From assembly GCA_036852015.1 (NCBI GenBank), contig JAANDG010000081.1, forward strand, positions 186,001-250,000: 64,000 nt of DNA. Reading direction: 5' to 3'. A program made the translations under genes and the position numbers. Every line of letters begins with the position of its first letter. Positions within the stretch are counted from its first letter, which is position 1. Positions 46,415-59,304 of this stretch are shown piece by piece. The stretch comes from Pelodera strongyloides. Taxonomy: Eukaryota; Nematoda; Chromadorea; Rhabditida; Rhabditidae. The notes beneath the pieces were generated by a model. That model had not been told where the DNA came from and did no database searches. It was given only the letters and a program-made list of their open reading frames with translations.

Positions 46415-48209
46415 ATGGATTGTGATGATGAAGACGAGGACTTTGTGAGAAAAAGCAAAGAAAAGAAGGATATGCCTCCCCCGATACAGAGAGAGTATGT
46501 TTTTGATTTTATTCTGTTCAGTATTGGGTTTTTGGTGGTAGAGTGTGTAGATCCGTGGGTTACGGTAACTTTTGATTGTGCGAAGCATTCTTCATTAAAT
46601 GTTGTAAGGATATTGGGGTTAATGAATGTTAGGTATCCTGGAATGAATCAGTATTTGTACGGTACATTAGATTGTGAAGTACTGGTACGGGTACTGAATC
46701 GTACGGCGATGTGCCGGTCAATTTGGCAGTTTATGTTACCACTACGGTGCTATACTGTGGTTGTTCGGAGTGAATTCTGCGATGCCCATTTCAACTACTC
46801 TCATTTTGCTAGGAAGCCATGTTAACTTCATACTTATCTCACGAATATTTATGTTTAAGAAAGTCTCGGAAGGCCCCAGCTGTAGGAGCTCCGGGTCCCA
46901 TTCAAGGATCTTCCTTGCTTAACGACAACGACGATGACATGTTTAAGGAGTTTGAGGTTAGTGTTAAATTCCATATTATTGGGAGTTGATCGACATACAT
47001 ATATGTTGTTATCTTCATGTTCGTATGTTCTTGCATTACTATTTCTGTGTATGAATGATATTGTCCAAACATCAACTATCCGTAAGAGTAGCGGGTATCG
47101 TATATCTGTAGTGGTAACCGATGTATTTGTTCAGTTATCACCACCGGTAAAACCGGCTCCTAAAAGGGATCCGAACCCGAAATCGAAGGCCGTTAATACA
47201 AGGCTGCCGTCGCCTGAGATTAGAATAATCCGGTAGGTTTATTATCGTTAGTGCCTTGGATGAAGCCACAACGTTGATCGGCATATTTTTGGCATGGTAA
47301 CGTGGCAACATTCCTTGCAAGCAAGATTAAGTTATTGCAACATTGTTTGTGTTATGTATGTCTTATTGTCTTCTTACTCAGAAACGATTCAACGAAACCT
47401 AGTCTGAAATCCTCTGTTCTGGCATCCGAACCATCAACTTCAGAAGGGAAATCGGTTAAAGTTGTGGACAAGAACCTTTGCCCGCTTTGTGAAAAAGGTA
47501 GGTTTTTTTAAACCTTTGTCAGGTGCTGTTTTTTCCTTAAAGCGAATTACCGGCCGGTTTTTGAAACACATGAGTAGACCAGCATTCTTATGCAGCGTAT
47601 GCAAATGAACGTAAATCATAATAAAAAATCTACTAAATTCGAGCAAATTAGCATAAATACGTAAGAATTCAATTGTACACTATAAGTTTCAAAAACCGGC
47701 CAGTAGTTCGCTTCAAAAAGGTAAAGGTTCCTTTGTAGTAGTTTGTGCTGTGAAACTAAGTTGAATGTCTTAGACCTGTAGAATACGTGCATATTTTATA
47801 CGTTCGGTGATGTCTAATATGGTTATCTTATGCATTATTTATTCGAAACATGGTAAAGCTCCCGCACTACATTATTGTGTGGTTATTCACCTTTGTGGTG
47901 TTTCTGAAACATTTCGTTTTTATTTGAAAATTTGATGGTGCACTTTCTGAAAAAAAAACACATTTTATTCATTCATGTTAGTGTTTTTCTTTGAAAATTT
48001 ACATTTTTCAGCACTCGGCCATTTGAACAGTGAACGACAGCTGCTTCACATAAATACTTGTTTAGACGGACAGGTCGGTTTCACCATTTTATAGAATGTC
48101 AGCAATTTGGAATCTAGCATCTGATATTTGCAATTTACTCCACCTTATCCCTCTCTATTCCTCTCTCTCACTCTCTCTCTCTCTCACTCTCTCTCTCTCT
48201 CACTCTCTC

Positions 48210-48240
<31 letters not shown>

Positions 48241-51200
48241 TCGTACGTAATATGGAAATTCACGTTATTTAGGAGTCGAAAAGCAAGTTTGAAACGGCCA
48301 AGAAGAAGTATGATTCAACAATTGACTGTCCTTTGTGTGGAGAACCACAGGCCGATGGACCGGTAGGTTTTATATTGGTGTTATATTTTTGAAAATAGTC
48401 TTTATGAGAAGTTATATTTCTTCGAAAAGAAGTTGCATGATCTTTCTAAGAAATAGTAAGCTCGATTTGCAAGCATAAAGGTAGATGTTTCAAGTTATTT
48501 ATGAATAGCGAGCCCGGTCAACTAGGTGTTAGTTTCCTATTTGCAATCCAATTTGACTTCTATCGTTACAGTATCGTGCGGCTCACGTGAAGCGCTGTGC
48601 GAGAACTCACGGAGTATCCGCGGCCAATATTCTCAAGCTGATGGACACACAGAGGATTGTGACAGAGAGCAGACGGAGCAGACAATTGGCACATACAAAG
48701 TAGGATATTGATTGGTGATAGTTGATTTGTCCCGTCATTATTCATGGATTCGTATACTACATAATATTTTGACTCGTTTCGATATGTGTCGACGGCGAGA
48801 GTTTTGCCTAAGTCGCCAGCAGGTGGGCTTCTCAGGGAAAGCGATCTAGAGTTGTGATATGAAATGTCCTTATTTCTAGGAGTTCTATGTAAATAGAACG
48901 TAAGAAGTGTGTATCCGAGGTGATCATTTCAGGGCGACTGTGCCGCAGTTCAAGGCAGTGAAGCCTGCCCCCTTGAAGGGAGCACCGAAAAGTCTTGATG
49001 ATGAGCAAATACTCCTTGCTAAGGCTCTCTCGGAAAGTGTACAGCCACAGACACTACCCCCTGAACAGAACTCGGAGTTCGTGGCACCTCGAACTACAAT
49101 AGCTGACCTCGATGAGCCTTTTGAGAAGAGAAAAGGATTGATTGCTAGCCCGGCTTATACAGTGTAAGTTGGATTCATTTGGCCGTAGTTTGTAGTTCAA
49201 AGCTAAAGGCCTATCTTGACCCTTGAGTACTTTTTGTGCTCGGAGTGGGTGCATAGTTTTTAGGTGTAGGTATATTTTGTTTCATCAATACGGTAATCCC
49301 CATATACATGTACGGTATGTGGGTAGTGACCCATAATTGGTTCCGTGTATTTTGACACTTATGTAACCTTACATACGTTTCCTTTATTTAGTGTCTCAGA
49401 AGCTTCGCGAAGACAGCGAAAACGAAGGAGTTACGATATTGTTGCTTTTGCTCCAGATTCATGCCGATGTCGACATATAGATGCAGCGCACAAGAGGTAT
49501 TTTAATCTTTTGTGGATTGAAAATAGGTTTCTTTGTTCGCAGTTTTGTACATGTATGACTAAAATGGGCGAGATTGTTTAAAAAAAATGCGGTACTTACA
49601 TTTTATGCGATCCTTGTAGGTTTTTGTGTGTGTGTGTTTTTCGTGTGTTGTGGTATTTGACGTTGTTACCTATATATTTTACGAAATAATGTATGAATCA
49701 TTCATTAAATGTATTTATTCCAGGTTTCTGGAGTGCTTTCAGCTGAAACGAAGGGGCGGCCGTGTCCCACTGAGTACGGTAACCAATCAGCGATCTAAGA
49801 GGGCCGAACGATTCTCTGCCCACTTGATGGTATTTATGGAAAAGGTACGGTATGTTAGAGTTACCCGTGTACTGTGTGTTTAACTTGAATGCATGTAAAC
49901 ATTAAGTAGACTGTTGTCTTTTATGTGAATAGTTCATTTCCTATGTATGGGGGGTTTCCAAGTATGGGGAAAAATACCGTATTTTGGAACTACACGAGAA
50001 TATTTTTTTTTAATTTTTCATATTCTATATGAAAGTTTCGTGCAGAAATACGGTAGTCGAATTTTTGGGATACTTGGAAACCCCGTTATGTTCTAATCTT
50101 TTAATTTTGGTTGATAAAACAGAGCTAAAGCATTTATACGTGTAAAGACAGAAGGGTAATTTTCAGCTTGCTCGCTTGGAGCGTTTATCGGGTGCACTGC
50201 GTCCGCTAGCCGATCTCTGTGTGTTTAATCCCGCTCCTTTACGAATCAACTGTGCCGGCGGTGCGCAGATTGAGTGCGTGCGCGAGATTGTAGCGAGAAG
50301 GACTAAATTGCTGAAACAGAAGAAACTGGGACCAGAGGAATCGGATGTTGAGGTTTGAAAAGACCTAAAAAACTTGTCTTATACATAGATATCAGAAACT
50401 TAATGGCCATGAGAAATTTTCTCTTGAAACCTGTGAAAGACTATTTCTCGTTTACTAATGAAGATATTGAATTTTATTTGTTATTTTTTTAACATGTTTG
50501 TTGAAAGCTTGATTGGGAAGTAATCCGCCAATGTTTAGCTCGAATTCCCGCTTGATATCACAAAGGAATGGCTCCGATACGTATATTCAACGAGAATTGA
50601 GTGGTCTGGAGAGCAGAACGGAAAGGTGCGATTTGTGCGATTACTGTTATAAGATTTTATTATCAGCAAGTTGTATTGAGCTTAGTTATTCGGCTAGGGC
50701 TAGACGTATTTTCGGCTGGCTACTTTGGTATTGTCGTCAATACGCAGTAGGTGTTTCCAGTTTCCATTGGGTTACACTGGTCTATCTCGAGCTAGGCGGG
50801 GATAGACATTTTATATCTTCTGCTCGTATTCGTGGCAGTGTCTTACTAAAGTCATCAATAATTCAGATGGGCTCTTTGGCTGAACTCTACGGTCCAGACG
50901 ATCTCGCTAGAATTTGTCAGCAACGTGCTGGAAAAGCTGTTGAAGAAGAAAGTGCAGCGAAATTGGTGGAACGGGAGCAAAGTGACCAAGTTGCGACCAC
51001 ACTTTCTCCAGTCAAAGAAGTGGTGCACAACAGTGGAGATGGCGTTGCGAAATTATTAAATGAAGGAATGTCGGGTGACAGCAAGGAGGCGGTTACTGTG
51101 GAGAAGGAGGATATTGGGACGTTACTTAGAGAGCAGGTTAGGTTTCATTTAATTTTGTTGGGGACCAGCGTGGTTGCCTTTATCCTTTGGCCTTACTCAT

Positions 51201-54200
51201 CGTTTTGTTTATTTATTTAGAGTTGCGAACTATATTATCTCGATTGTCTTATGTTCTGATTGTGTTTAGCCTGATCCACCGAAAGAGTCGGGAGCTGATG
51301 GAGTGGAAGGAGAAGCGCTGCGAAGCGAGAGAACGGTAGGTCGTAATCATTTAGCTTGGAAATTTATTGGAATTTGCGTATTAAAGCTGATTGTGAGACC
51401 GTGTGTGATATATGTGTAATCTGTGTCAACAAAGTGATGATACATAGTTGAATTGGAATTAGAAAAACTGTTTTCAGGTTTCTACAGTGGAAACCGTTGA
51501 CTGGGAAGATCCTTTTATGGGATTGTCTTCTTGTGAAAAGAGCTCGTCGGAAGCCGGTGACTTGCAAGATGCCGATCAGATGGAAACCAGGGGTGCAGGC
51601 CTGGAGGCGAGCAAGAGTGCAGTTCCTAGTGCAAGCACAAGTGCTCCGGCAAAGGATATGAACGAGGTGAGCTAGATGTAGTCAAATGTCAGAAAGCATT
51701 TCATTTCTCAAACAATGTTTATCCAAATGGAGCATGTCACTGGACAATATATATAGTTTATTATGACATTGTGCTACTAAGTGCTCTAGGCTAATTTCAT
51801 GTAATCACATTATTGAAAAGTGTTGGAGTATCAACTGACGAATCAGAATGCAAGTGGAGAACTTATTGGAGAACTTCAAATGTTTTAAGTGTCAATTAAG
51901 TTTATACGCTGTTAAGAGTGGTTGTTTATATATATCAATGATAATAATGATATGAGGAATGTAAAGAGATATCATGTGTAACCTACATGTGTTTGAAAGA
52001 TAAGCGTAGTATTTTTCTACGCTGAATTGCCCGTGCATTAGTGCTAGTCTGGATGTAGTCAAACTTTTGTGTGTTTTTTGAAACACTACTATGTTTTTTT
52101 TTAAACTTCATGTGGCCTTGCACTGCAACCTAGACCTCGATTGTTATTTAATCATGCAATCTTTTGTCAGGAATCATCGACTCGAAAGAAAGACTCGTTT
52201 GACTACTCGATCAATTTGAACGCGCAGAAGAAGAGTGAATGTGCGAAGACACAGATTCCCAGTCATAGATCTCAGTCACCGGACCTCTTTGATGATACAG
52301 ATGGTTAGTTGCACTTCTGTAGTTACTGGTTTCTGGATGGCCATGCTATTGTTTGTCGTAAAAAAGTGCTTGTCGTAAACTACTGCTATCAAGTAAAGAC
52401 GATTGTATGTAGTGTAACAACGGCGCGTAAGGAGACATATAATAATAGTTTTATTGGTTCACCGAGTCGATCCACATTGGCAAGCCCAAAAATAACATCT
52501 AGAAACTCGAAAGCCAAAAGTAGATGTGGTGCCTTTCCGTTTAACAATAAGTTTACATAGGAACACTACATACTAGTGAGCGTATCAAACATATTGTAGA
52601 CCCCTTCTTAAATAATTATGCGTAGGTTCTTGTGTTTACTTGGTCTTTTCAGATGAGATCATGGTGTGCTCTCCGTCTGTTCCTATCGTGAATGTAGCGG
52701 TTACCGCTGAACAGAATTGTCTACCACCCAGTCAGCCTTCAACAACGGAGGTTCTGGCCACGGTACGAGTGGTGCAAGATGTAAGGGGCCATCAAGGTAC
52801 GGATAAGGAGGCTGAAATAACGGGCACTACTCCACGGTCATCAACTCGGCAGTTGGACTCGTTCTTCACGCCCCCATCAAAGCGTACTTCTCTTCAAGTT
52901 ACACAAGGAGCAAATGAAAGCAACTGCAAAGAAAAGGGTTTACCGAAGGCTAAACCGACGTGTGCCGTAAAGAAAAGTCGAACTCCTACTAGTGAATTTC
53001 GACGCTATCAATCGGATTCAATCCTGTTACAGCCGTCCAGGACATCTGTAATGCGAACAACAGATACTGTACCGACTACGGTACCCTCGCGAGCAGCGGC
53101 CAAATCACCATTCAGCGAAGGCTCGGTGATTGTTCTCGGTGATACGCCGTCTCCGGATCCGATTAGTATGAGGCGGCACTTTGAAGGAGAAACACCGACC
53201 TCGACGTCGAAACGACGGAGTAGTCGTTGTTTGAGTGGAGGAAGAGCTGGGAGGGAAAGTGGGGAGGGACCAGAAGAACCCGCCGATCAGAGACGGCAAA
53301 GGGAGCATTCTGGGGAGCGACCGTCTTCAACGAGGAGTGGGACGGAGTCTAGTGCTTTGAGAAGATCGGCGAGGATTAGAGCGTCAAAGTCACCGGCACT
53401 GACTTCGCCTGTGGCACCAAGTGGAGACGCGAATGAGGAGAGAAGGGCAGGTACGTGTTTATACTTTGAATTTAAATATAGCTTGAGGTTTTGTATCTCA
53501 TGTTGTTAAAGGCTTGTGAAACGCTATATTTCTGATGTTTTTGTCCTGGAGTTGTTTGTCTGTACGCTATGCATATGTTAGCTTTTCAAAAAATATTTCT
53601 GTTAAATTTAGGGTGACCATGGTGTTTATTATCCCGTCTGACTTTCTTTTATGATATACTACTTTTGAAACATGCCGTTTTCTAGTTTTCCTGGTGATGT
53701 GCTATTACTATCAGAACTATCAGAGACGTTGTGAAGATATTGCCGACATACATTATTTGATTGGTATTGTATTTCAGCTCGTGATGAGAATCCTGCCCGA
53801 CAAGAACCAACAACTGCCACGTCGAGTTCGTCGTTAGAAGACGTCACGTATGTGGTGACCCGTGCTCCGAATAATGTACTGGGCAGTACGGTATCGTCGA
53901 ATGAGCATCAGGTGGGGGTTTGGGTGTTTTATTGGTAAATATCGAGCAATATTGTGAATTAGAACGTTTTTCAAGATATTCTGTTCGATGGGATGATTAC
54001 CGTATTTTTTTTATTAATGCAGTGTGTCGAAAGATTGCGGTACTGTAAAAACTGGAAAAAGAGGGCGTTGGATGAAGCCCAAGCTAGTTAGCACAAAAGA
54101 TCAGTATATCACAGAAGAAAGTAAGACGGTCGTTATTCACAAAAGAAAGTCGAATACTTTTTTGTGACTTTGGAGAGGTGGTAAGAAATTATCTTTTTAA

Positions 54201-54260
54201 TTTTTGTGAATATCTATGTATGATCCAGAGTGATACGAGGAATTGCGAGAGGAGAGAGGG

Positions 54261-54305
<45 letters not shown>

Positions 54306-57300
54306 GAGAGAGAGCTAGAGAGGTGAACTGAGTTTTTTAGTCTACCGTAATCTAGGTGATCCACCTGAGTGATGACGAGGAATTGCGAGAGAGAAGAGAA
54401 TATGATGACGTCACTCCGTCATGCGAGACCAGGAGGACTTCATTCACGCAACCGACTACCGTAATGGGGAATACTGTAGCCGCGGCTGGGAAGAGAAGGA
54501 CCTCACAGAAGGTGAAGTCGCCTGAACACATGGTTAGTGATCTGAATCGATTATTTGCATTTTCCGTTTTGTTATCTTTGGTTGTTATGGCTCATGCCTT
54601 ATGTTTTTTGACGTTGTGTATAGGATTAGGCATAGTAAGCTGTGAAAAAACTGGTCTGTTTTCTAGCAGATATTCTGGAAACTTGAGTTCAGCACAAGTT
54701 TGGTAGTGTTGCGTGGACTGATTAGATATTCTGTTGGTGATTACACATGCACAATGATAATCATCGTTTTCCCCATACACGGAACAGTGAAAACCCCGAT
54801 ATGACCCCGATTTTAATAGGGGCAGGGGCCATATCGGGGTTTTGCAAAAAAAACCTATATCGTCCGCGATATGACGATCAAGTCCAGGACAATCCCGATC
54901 AAGTCCCGATATGGACTTAGGCCATATCGGGGTTCTGGTTCCCATGTACCTTGTATTTATTGTTTTTTTTTCCAGCCGATGAATTATGAGCCTCCAGCGT
55001 TCACTTCATTCGATTTTGGATTCGAGGACGATAATTTACCACCCGGCGCTGTGATGTGCTTTGATCCTGAAGGTTAGTTGCTAAACATTCAGTGGCTGTC
55101 CCTTTTCAATATTTTTTTGGCTCAACGAAGGATATGCTTAGTATTTTAACGACCTAACTAAGCCCTTTGGTTATATTTTCTTATCGAAAACTATTCCATC
55201 TACCATGGCAACTTGCATCACTTCTGGTTACTGTAGTGCAGTGTCGTGCTACAGATTGAGAATGATAGACGTTTATGCATTGGATGGATTGAGGGTGATT
55301 TTTAGAAGAAGCACGGAGATCAATGGGAAGAAGGACTTCCTCGCAGGTCGACTTTACCAAAGTAAGCATGTTTGTGTATTTACCTTGCTTGGATCATGCT
55401 TACAGTTTGTTCTCGATCAAGGTGTGTTCAGTTATCAAAAGAGGAAAGTAATAGTAAAGGGTATGGTAGGTAAAGGATAAAGATGGATCATGTTATAACG
55501 TGACACCCGATAGGGTCGAAACAATTATCAGGAAGATAATTGTCTTTATGTTGGTCACCTCATCTTATTTATTTTTTTAGGTGCCAGATCCCTTATTGCA
55601 AACGGCTGGCACTTCTTACGGTACTGGTGAGTGGCTGTTTTTCATTCTGATGTTCAAGACTAAAAGTTAAAGTTTTTGCCTGTAAGACAAACTTGAAATG
55701 ATTATGTTTCATAACTTCGTTATCAGTGTTTATCATTTCTTTGGCCAGTTCAAGGTATCTAAGTCTTTTAGGTTAGTTTATTTTTTAATTTCTTAGTATT
55801 TGAGGTGTTCTCTCACAATGTCACAGTATTGCACGCGATGAGCAACATATTGACTCATTTGATGTTTCGCCGGGATTCGGATCTCGAAGAGCTCCGCTAC
55901 AAGCAAAGGTACTTTAGTAACACTGTAACTGTACTCTGGAATCTGCAAGCGATAACGTTAAGCAAGCGCTAACGTTAAGCGGCTGGCAAGCGGTGTATGG
56001 ACACGACACGTAGCACACATTGAAACATCATGTAATCGTATTCGCCGTAATGATTTTAATGCTCATGCAGGTACAATCGAGCCTCTTTTGGAAGTTTGTC
56101 TCGTAATTGTGCTGCATTGTAGTAGGCTTTTATCTCCCGGTTATTTGTAAACGAGTAAAATATAATGTTTTAGGCAGTTGTTGCGAATAATGTCAAGCCG
56201 TCTGCCGCACCCCGAAAGCGAGCTCAAACTGCACAAGGTGGGATTTGTTGAATTTTGATTGAATTCCGTTTCAAGGGGATGTATCAACGATGTGTTTTTC
56301 ACGTAAATACACGAATTTGGCCAAGTACGGAGCAACGTCCGGAGGCGGGTTAATTTTACACTGTGCCTCATTGTTGGTCTTACTACGGTGGTGTTTAGAT
56401 TATTCATTCTGCGGCGCTGAGCCTGTGGCCCACTCGACGCCCATCGCTAGCTTGAAGGCGAAGAAACCGAGATTTGCTTCTAATGTCAAGGTGCGAATAT
56501 TTTTATTTATTTATTAACTTTAATAACATTCCCTCCTAGACATGTAGTACTGTAAGGCCTGCGTCCAACTTTTTGAAGACGCTTTCAGTCTTTCACATAT
56601 CCGAGTATTATTCTTTGTTCCGTAAGCCCCATTACAGTATAATTGCGCATTAAGAACAGCTGTTGAAACATCAGGCTATCTCAGAATTAAAATGAAACTT
56701 AGGCGTTTAGGTTCTGAAGACGGATGCCGTTACTCCAATGCCGAACTACAATACCTTGGACGACCAGTCGCTGAAGGTGGGGAATTTGAAAACTATCCAG
56801 TTTTATAAGCCGTGCGACGTGATGGTGCGCGAGGCTGTGCGTGGGGAATATGTAGAACTGCAGCACACGGCCACATGCTCTAGGAGCGCGCCATCGTTTT
56901 CGCCGCGCACACCTTTTTTCGCATTTTTTATTCTAACAATAAGCACTGAAACCTTGGGCATAAGACAAGTGCCAGTTATAAAACTGGATTTGTACGCGGC
57001 GAGAGATGGGCACACGTTGCCGCACACCGTTAAAGTCGACTATCTATATTTAGACAGAATTGGCTCGTCGCGGACTTCGTCCAATGGGTCGAAAGAGAGC
57101 AGTGGCTATTCTATCTCAGATTTATGAGAGGACACATCCTGGTGAGTGGTTCTTCGAGCATTGCTTTATTGACTTCTCCGACGAAAAATTAACTTATCAT
57201 CCCCCCATGCTCCGGATAATGTTTCCTTGAAACATGTGCATTTCGAAGGTGACAATATGATGGAAAAGTGGAAATTTTTGACATTTTGAGTAAAACAGTC

Positions 57301-58731
57301 TGTATGAACATGAATTTTGTAAAACCTTGTATATCTTTTTTGGCCCTTTCACCATTGTTTGTATATTTCAGTGGTAGACCCTGTGGCGGCAGAACAGAGC
57401 TCGGGTAGTACTGTAAATGAGCAGCCGAAGGTCACTTCAAAGCAGGCGCCAAAGAAACAATTGGATGTAAGGAGTGCTGAAACTGGAGAAAAGGTAAACT
57501 TTATTTGATGCATTTCTTTGGTGCGTGTGCGTGTGTGTATATATGTGTGGTGTGTGTGGTGTGTGAATTCTTTATTATGAATGCCCTTCAGGATCAGGAA
57601 GGCGATAGTGGAACGGATGGGGATGCTGATAAGACGTTGAATGAATCATTCCGGGAGGACAACCTCGAGGAATCGACGGTTTTTGAGGGAGATCTACCCA
57701 AGGTAAGGGAGATTTTGTTGTTTATCCTGAATGAGTCTAGATGTGCTATATGTCAGTGTTTCGTTGTTTATTTATATGTCAAAAGAAGTAACAAAAGTAG
57801 TAATCCAAAAAAAGTAATTCAATATTTGAATATTTATTATGCTCATTAAAAGAGCGCAACACCGTGATATACGATAAAATTAGTCCTGTTTGAACTGTGG
57901 AAAGGCTACTGGAAGCCTCCGGCGATGTTTCTTTATTCCTGCACTTCGTGTGTGATTGTGCGTGAACTAGGGGTATTAGCTTGTGCACATATATGCCTTT
58001 GCGTGGGTGCGCTATGTTGGTGTGTATGTGTCATAGAAAACCTTTTGTTACAATCTTTAACGAAATAATTCTTATTCTTTTTGTTAATTGAAGCTTTATA
58101 GGATATCGAGGGAATGAAGCAAACGTTCCTCGCTTGGTTGCGTCAACCCGAAAACAAGGAGATTTATTTACACGTGCTGACGCTGAAGCCCGTCTCGTTT
58201 GTGAGTTACTGAATATTAGCCTTGGACTTTTTTCTATTTGTTTCTCAGTGCAAACTTTTGGGATATTGCATGTTACAAAAATTGAGATTCTCAAATTTCC
58301 AGTCGCCATGTTTCAAATGTTGTATTATTGCCGCACAGCACGCGTTCAGCAATGTCAGGGAGTATACGTTTCCGTTAGGTCCACAAAACAGAAGTGTAAC
58401 GGAACCATTCAGAAGCGATTTTTCAGAATTCTACAAACGTGATTTCCCCCCTAGATAGCCTTGAGGCCATATTCACCACTCAGTTCCCCGAGGGGACTTC
58501 CCCGTCTTTTTCTCTGCGTTTCTCACATTTGAATGATATTTTCTGTGTATCATGGGGAATATGGCGTCTGGCTATTGTAATGAATAATATAATCTGCTTT
58601 AGGAAGAGATGTACGTACGCGTACGTCGTTCAACACACGCTGTCAGTAAGTTGAGTAAGAAGGCACTGATGGAAATCATGGACCGATTGCATATATTCTT
58701 CAGTCTACCGCAGAATGGGCATAGAAGATAA
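46415..58731 (+). CDS. SLX4: SLX4 structure-specific endonuclease scaffold (HIM-18/BTBD12 family)
   Basis: About 30 exons, best reconstruction 1379 residues: 46415-46494, 46860-46956, 47135-47232, 47382-47497, 48012-48073, 48273-48362, 48572-48699, 48933-49163, 49392-49496, 49724-49844, 50167-50352, 50867-51136, 51270-51335, 51478-51666, 52171-52303, 52653-53450, 53778-53911, 54356-54532, 54976-55072, 55306-55346, 55581-55626, 55805-55908, 56174-56237, 56399-56490, 56711-56776, 57054-57141, 57372-57493, 57592-57702, 58102-58200, 58603-58731. Two UBZ4 fingers (C125-C128-H143-C147; C170-C173-H186-C190). An XPF-binding-like region follows (DDEQILLAKALSES, DIVAFAPDSC). A Ser/Pro-rich middle leads to TPMPNYNTLDD and TELARRGLRPMGRKRAVAIL, the conserved SLX4 SAP-side motif. 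A C-terminal SLX1-binding helical domain ends it. The product would scaffold SLX1 and other nucleases in crossover and crosslink repair. No BTB domain was recognised. Confidence 0.9.
47538..47715. repeat. CCGGCCGGT element, copy 10
   Basis: Left end AAAGCGAATTACCGGCCGGT; right end mutated (CCGGCCAGTAGTTCGCTT). It is in SLX4 intron 4. Confidence 0.8.
48152..48240. repeat. (CT)n tract in SLX4 intron 5
   Basis: Interrupted CT microsatellite 32 bases before the exon at 48273. It may add to the polypyrimidine tract. Confidence 0.9.
49947..50089. repeat. ATGGGGGGTTTCCAAGTAT foldback element, copy 4
   Basis: Same terminal repeats and core as copy 1, with a small deletion near the right end. It is in SLX4 intron 10. 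Confidence 0.85.
54250..54325. repeat. (GA)n tract in SLX4 intron 17
   Basis: Nearly pure GA run ending about 30 bases before the exon at 54356. Its left flank (ACGAGGAATTGCGAGAG) is also present in that exon. Confidence 0.9.
54790..54935. repeat. AACCCCGATATGG foldback element
   Basis: The ends are inverted copies of AACCCCGATATG. Further GATATGG and ATATCGGGG units sit inside. It lies in SLX4 intron 18; no other copy was noticed in the window. Confidence 0.7.
58462..58566. repeat. GGCCATATTCACCACTC foldback element, copy 4 (right end truncated)
   Basis: The left end and TTTCTCTGCGTTTCTCACAT core are intact. The right end is reduced to GGGGAATATGGCG. It is in the last SLX4 intron, ending 36 bases before the final exon. 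Confidence 0.8.
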
Positions 58732-58859
58732 AGGGGATTTGCGGTAGGAGGGGATAGACCAGAGGAAAGCACAGGTACCAGGAAAGCACCGGTCTGTTGT
58801 TGGTATTTGTATCTAGATATTTGCACTCGAGTTTTGTTTGGAAAAAGAAGCAAATTGTA

Positions 58860-58896
58860 AATAAATGGGAGAAAGAGTTAGCTAAAGTTGAATAAA
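58860..58896 (+). promoter_or_regulatory. SLX4 poly(A) signals
   Basis: Two AATAAA hexamers (58860-58865 and 58891-58896), 129 and 160 bases after the SLX4 stop codon. Confidence 0.5.
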
Positions 58897-59304
58897 GATA
58901 TTATGAAAGCACAGTCAGGATTGTACGAAATGATAAATATACTTATACACAGCTCTATGTTAACTTGCTTGAAATAGTTTTCTTAATTCGTTCTTGCTTC
59001 CGTGTTGCTTGATATGATTTTCACATGTACTTGCTTGATTTTTTTTTCGCTTTTTCATACCATTCCATGTGTTTATGCCGGTGAGTATGTTAGTGATTAG
59101 TTGGTGATTGTGAAATTCAGTTTTCAGATCATTTTTATTTTTGTTTTGTCATAGATGTGTTGTAGGTAAGCGGTGTCTTTATATCTTGGCCGGTAACCTT
59201 TTTTAATTTTCGCTAACTCTTTGATTTTGGTTAATTCGCCCCTAGAAGCGAGTGTTATTACCAGAAGTTAGTTGTTTATTTAGTTCCCTTTACCGATACT
59301 GTAC

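Noticed and set aside
50513..51220. 235-residue continuous frame
   Set aside because: The 3' part is SLX4 exon 50867-51136; the 5' part is intron read-through before a clear ATTCAG acceptor.
52653..53450. Possible separate single-exon gene
   Set aside because: Phases on both sides join it to SLX4, and the Ser/Pro-rich composition with a long exon fits the SLX4 central region.
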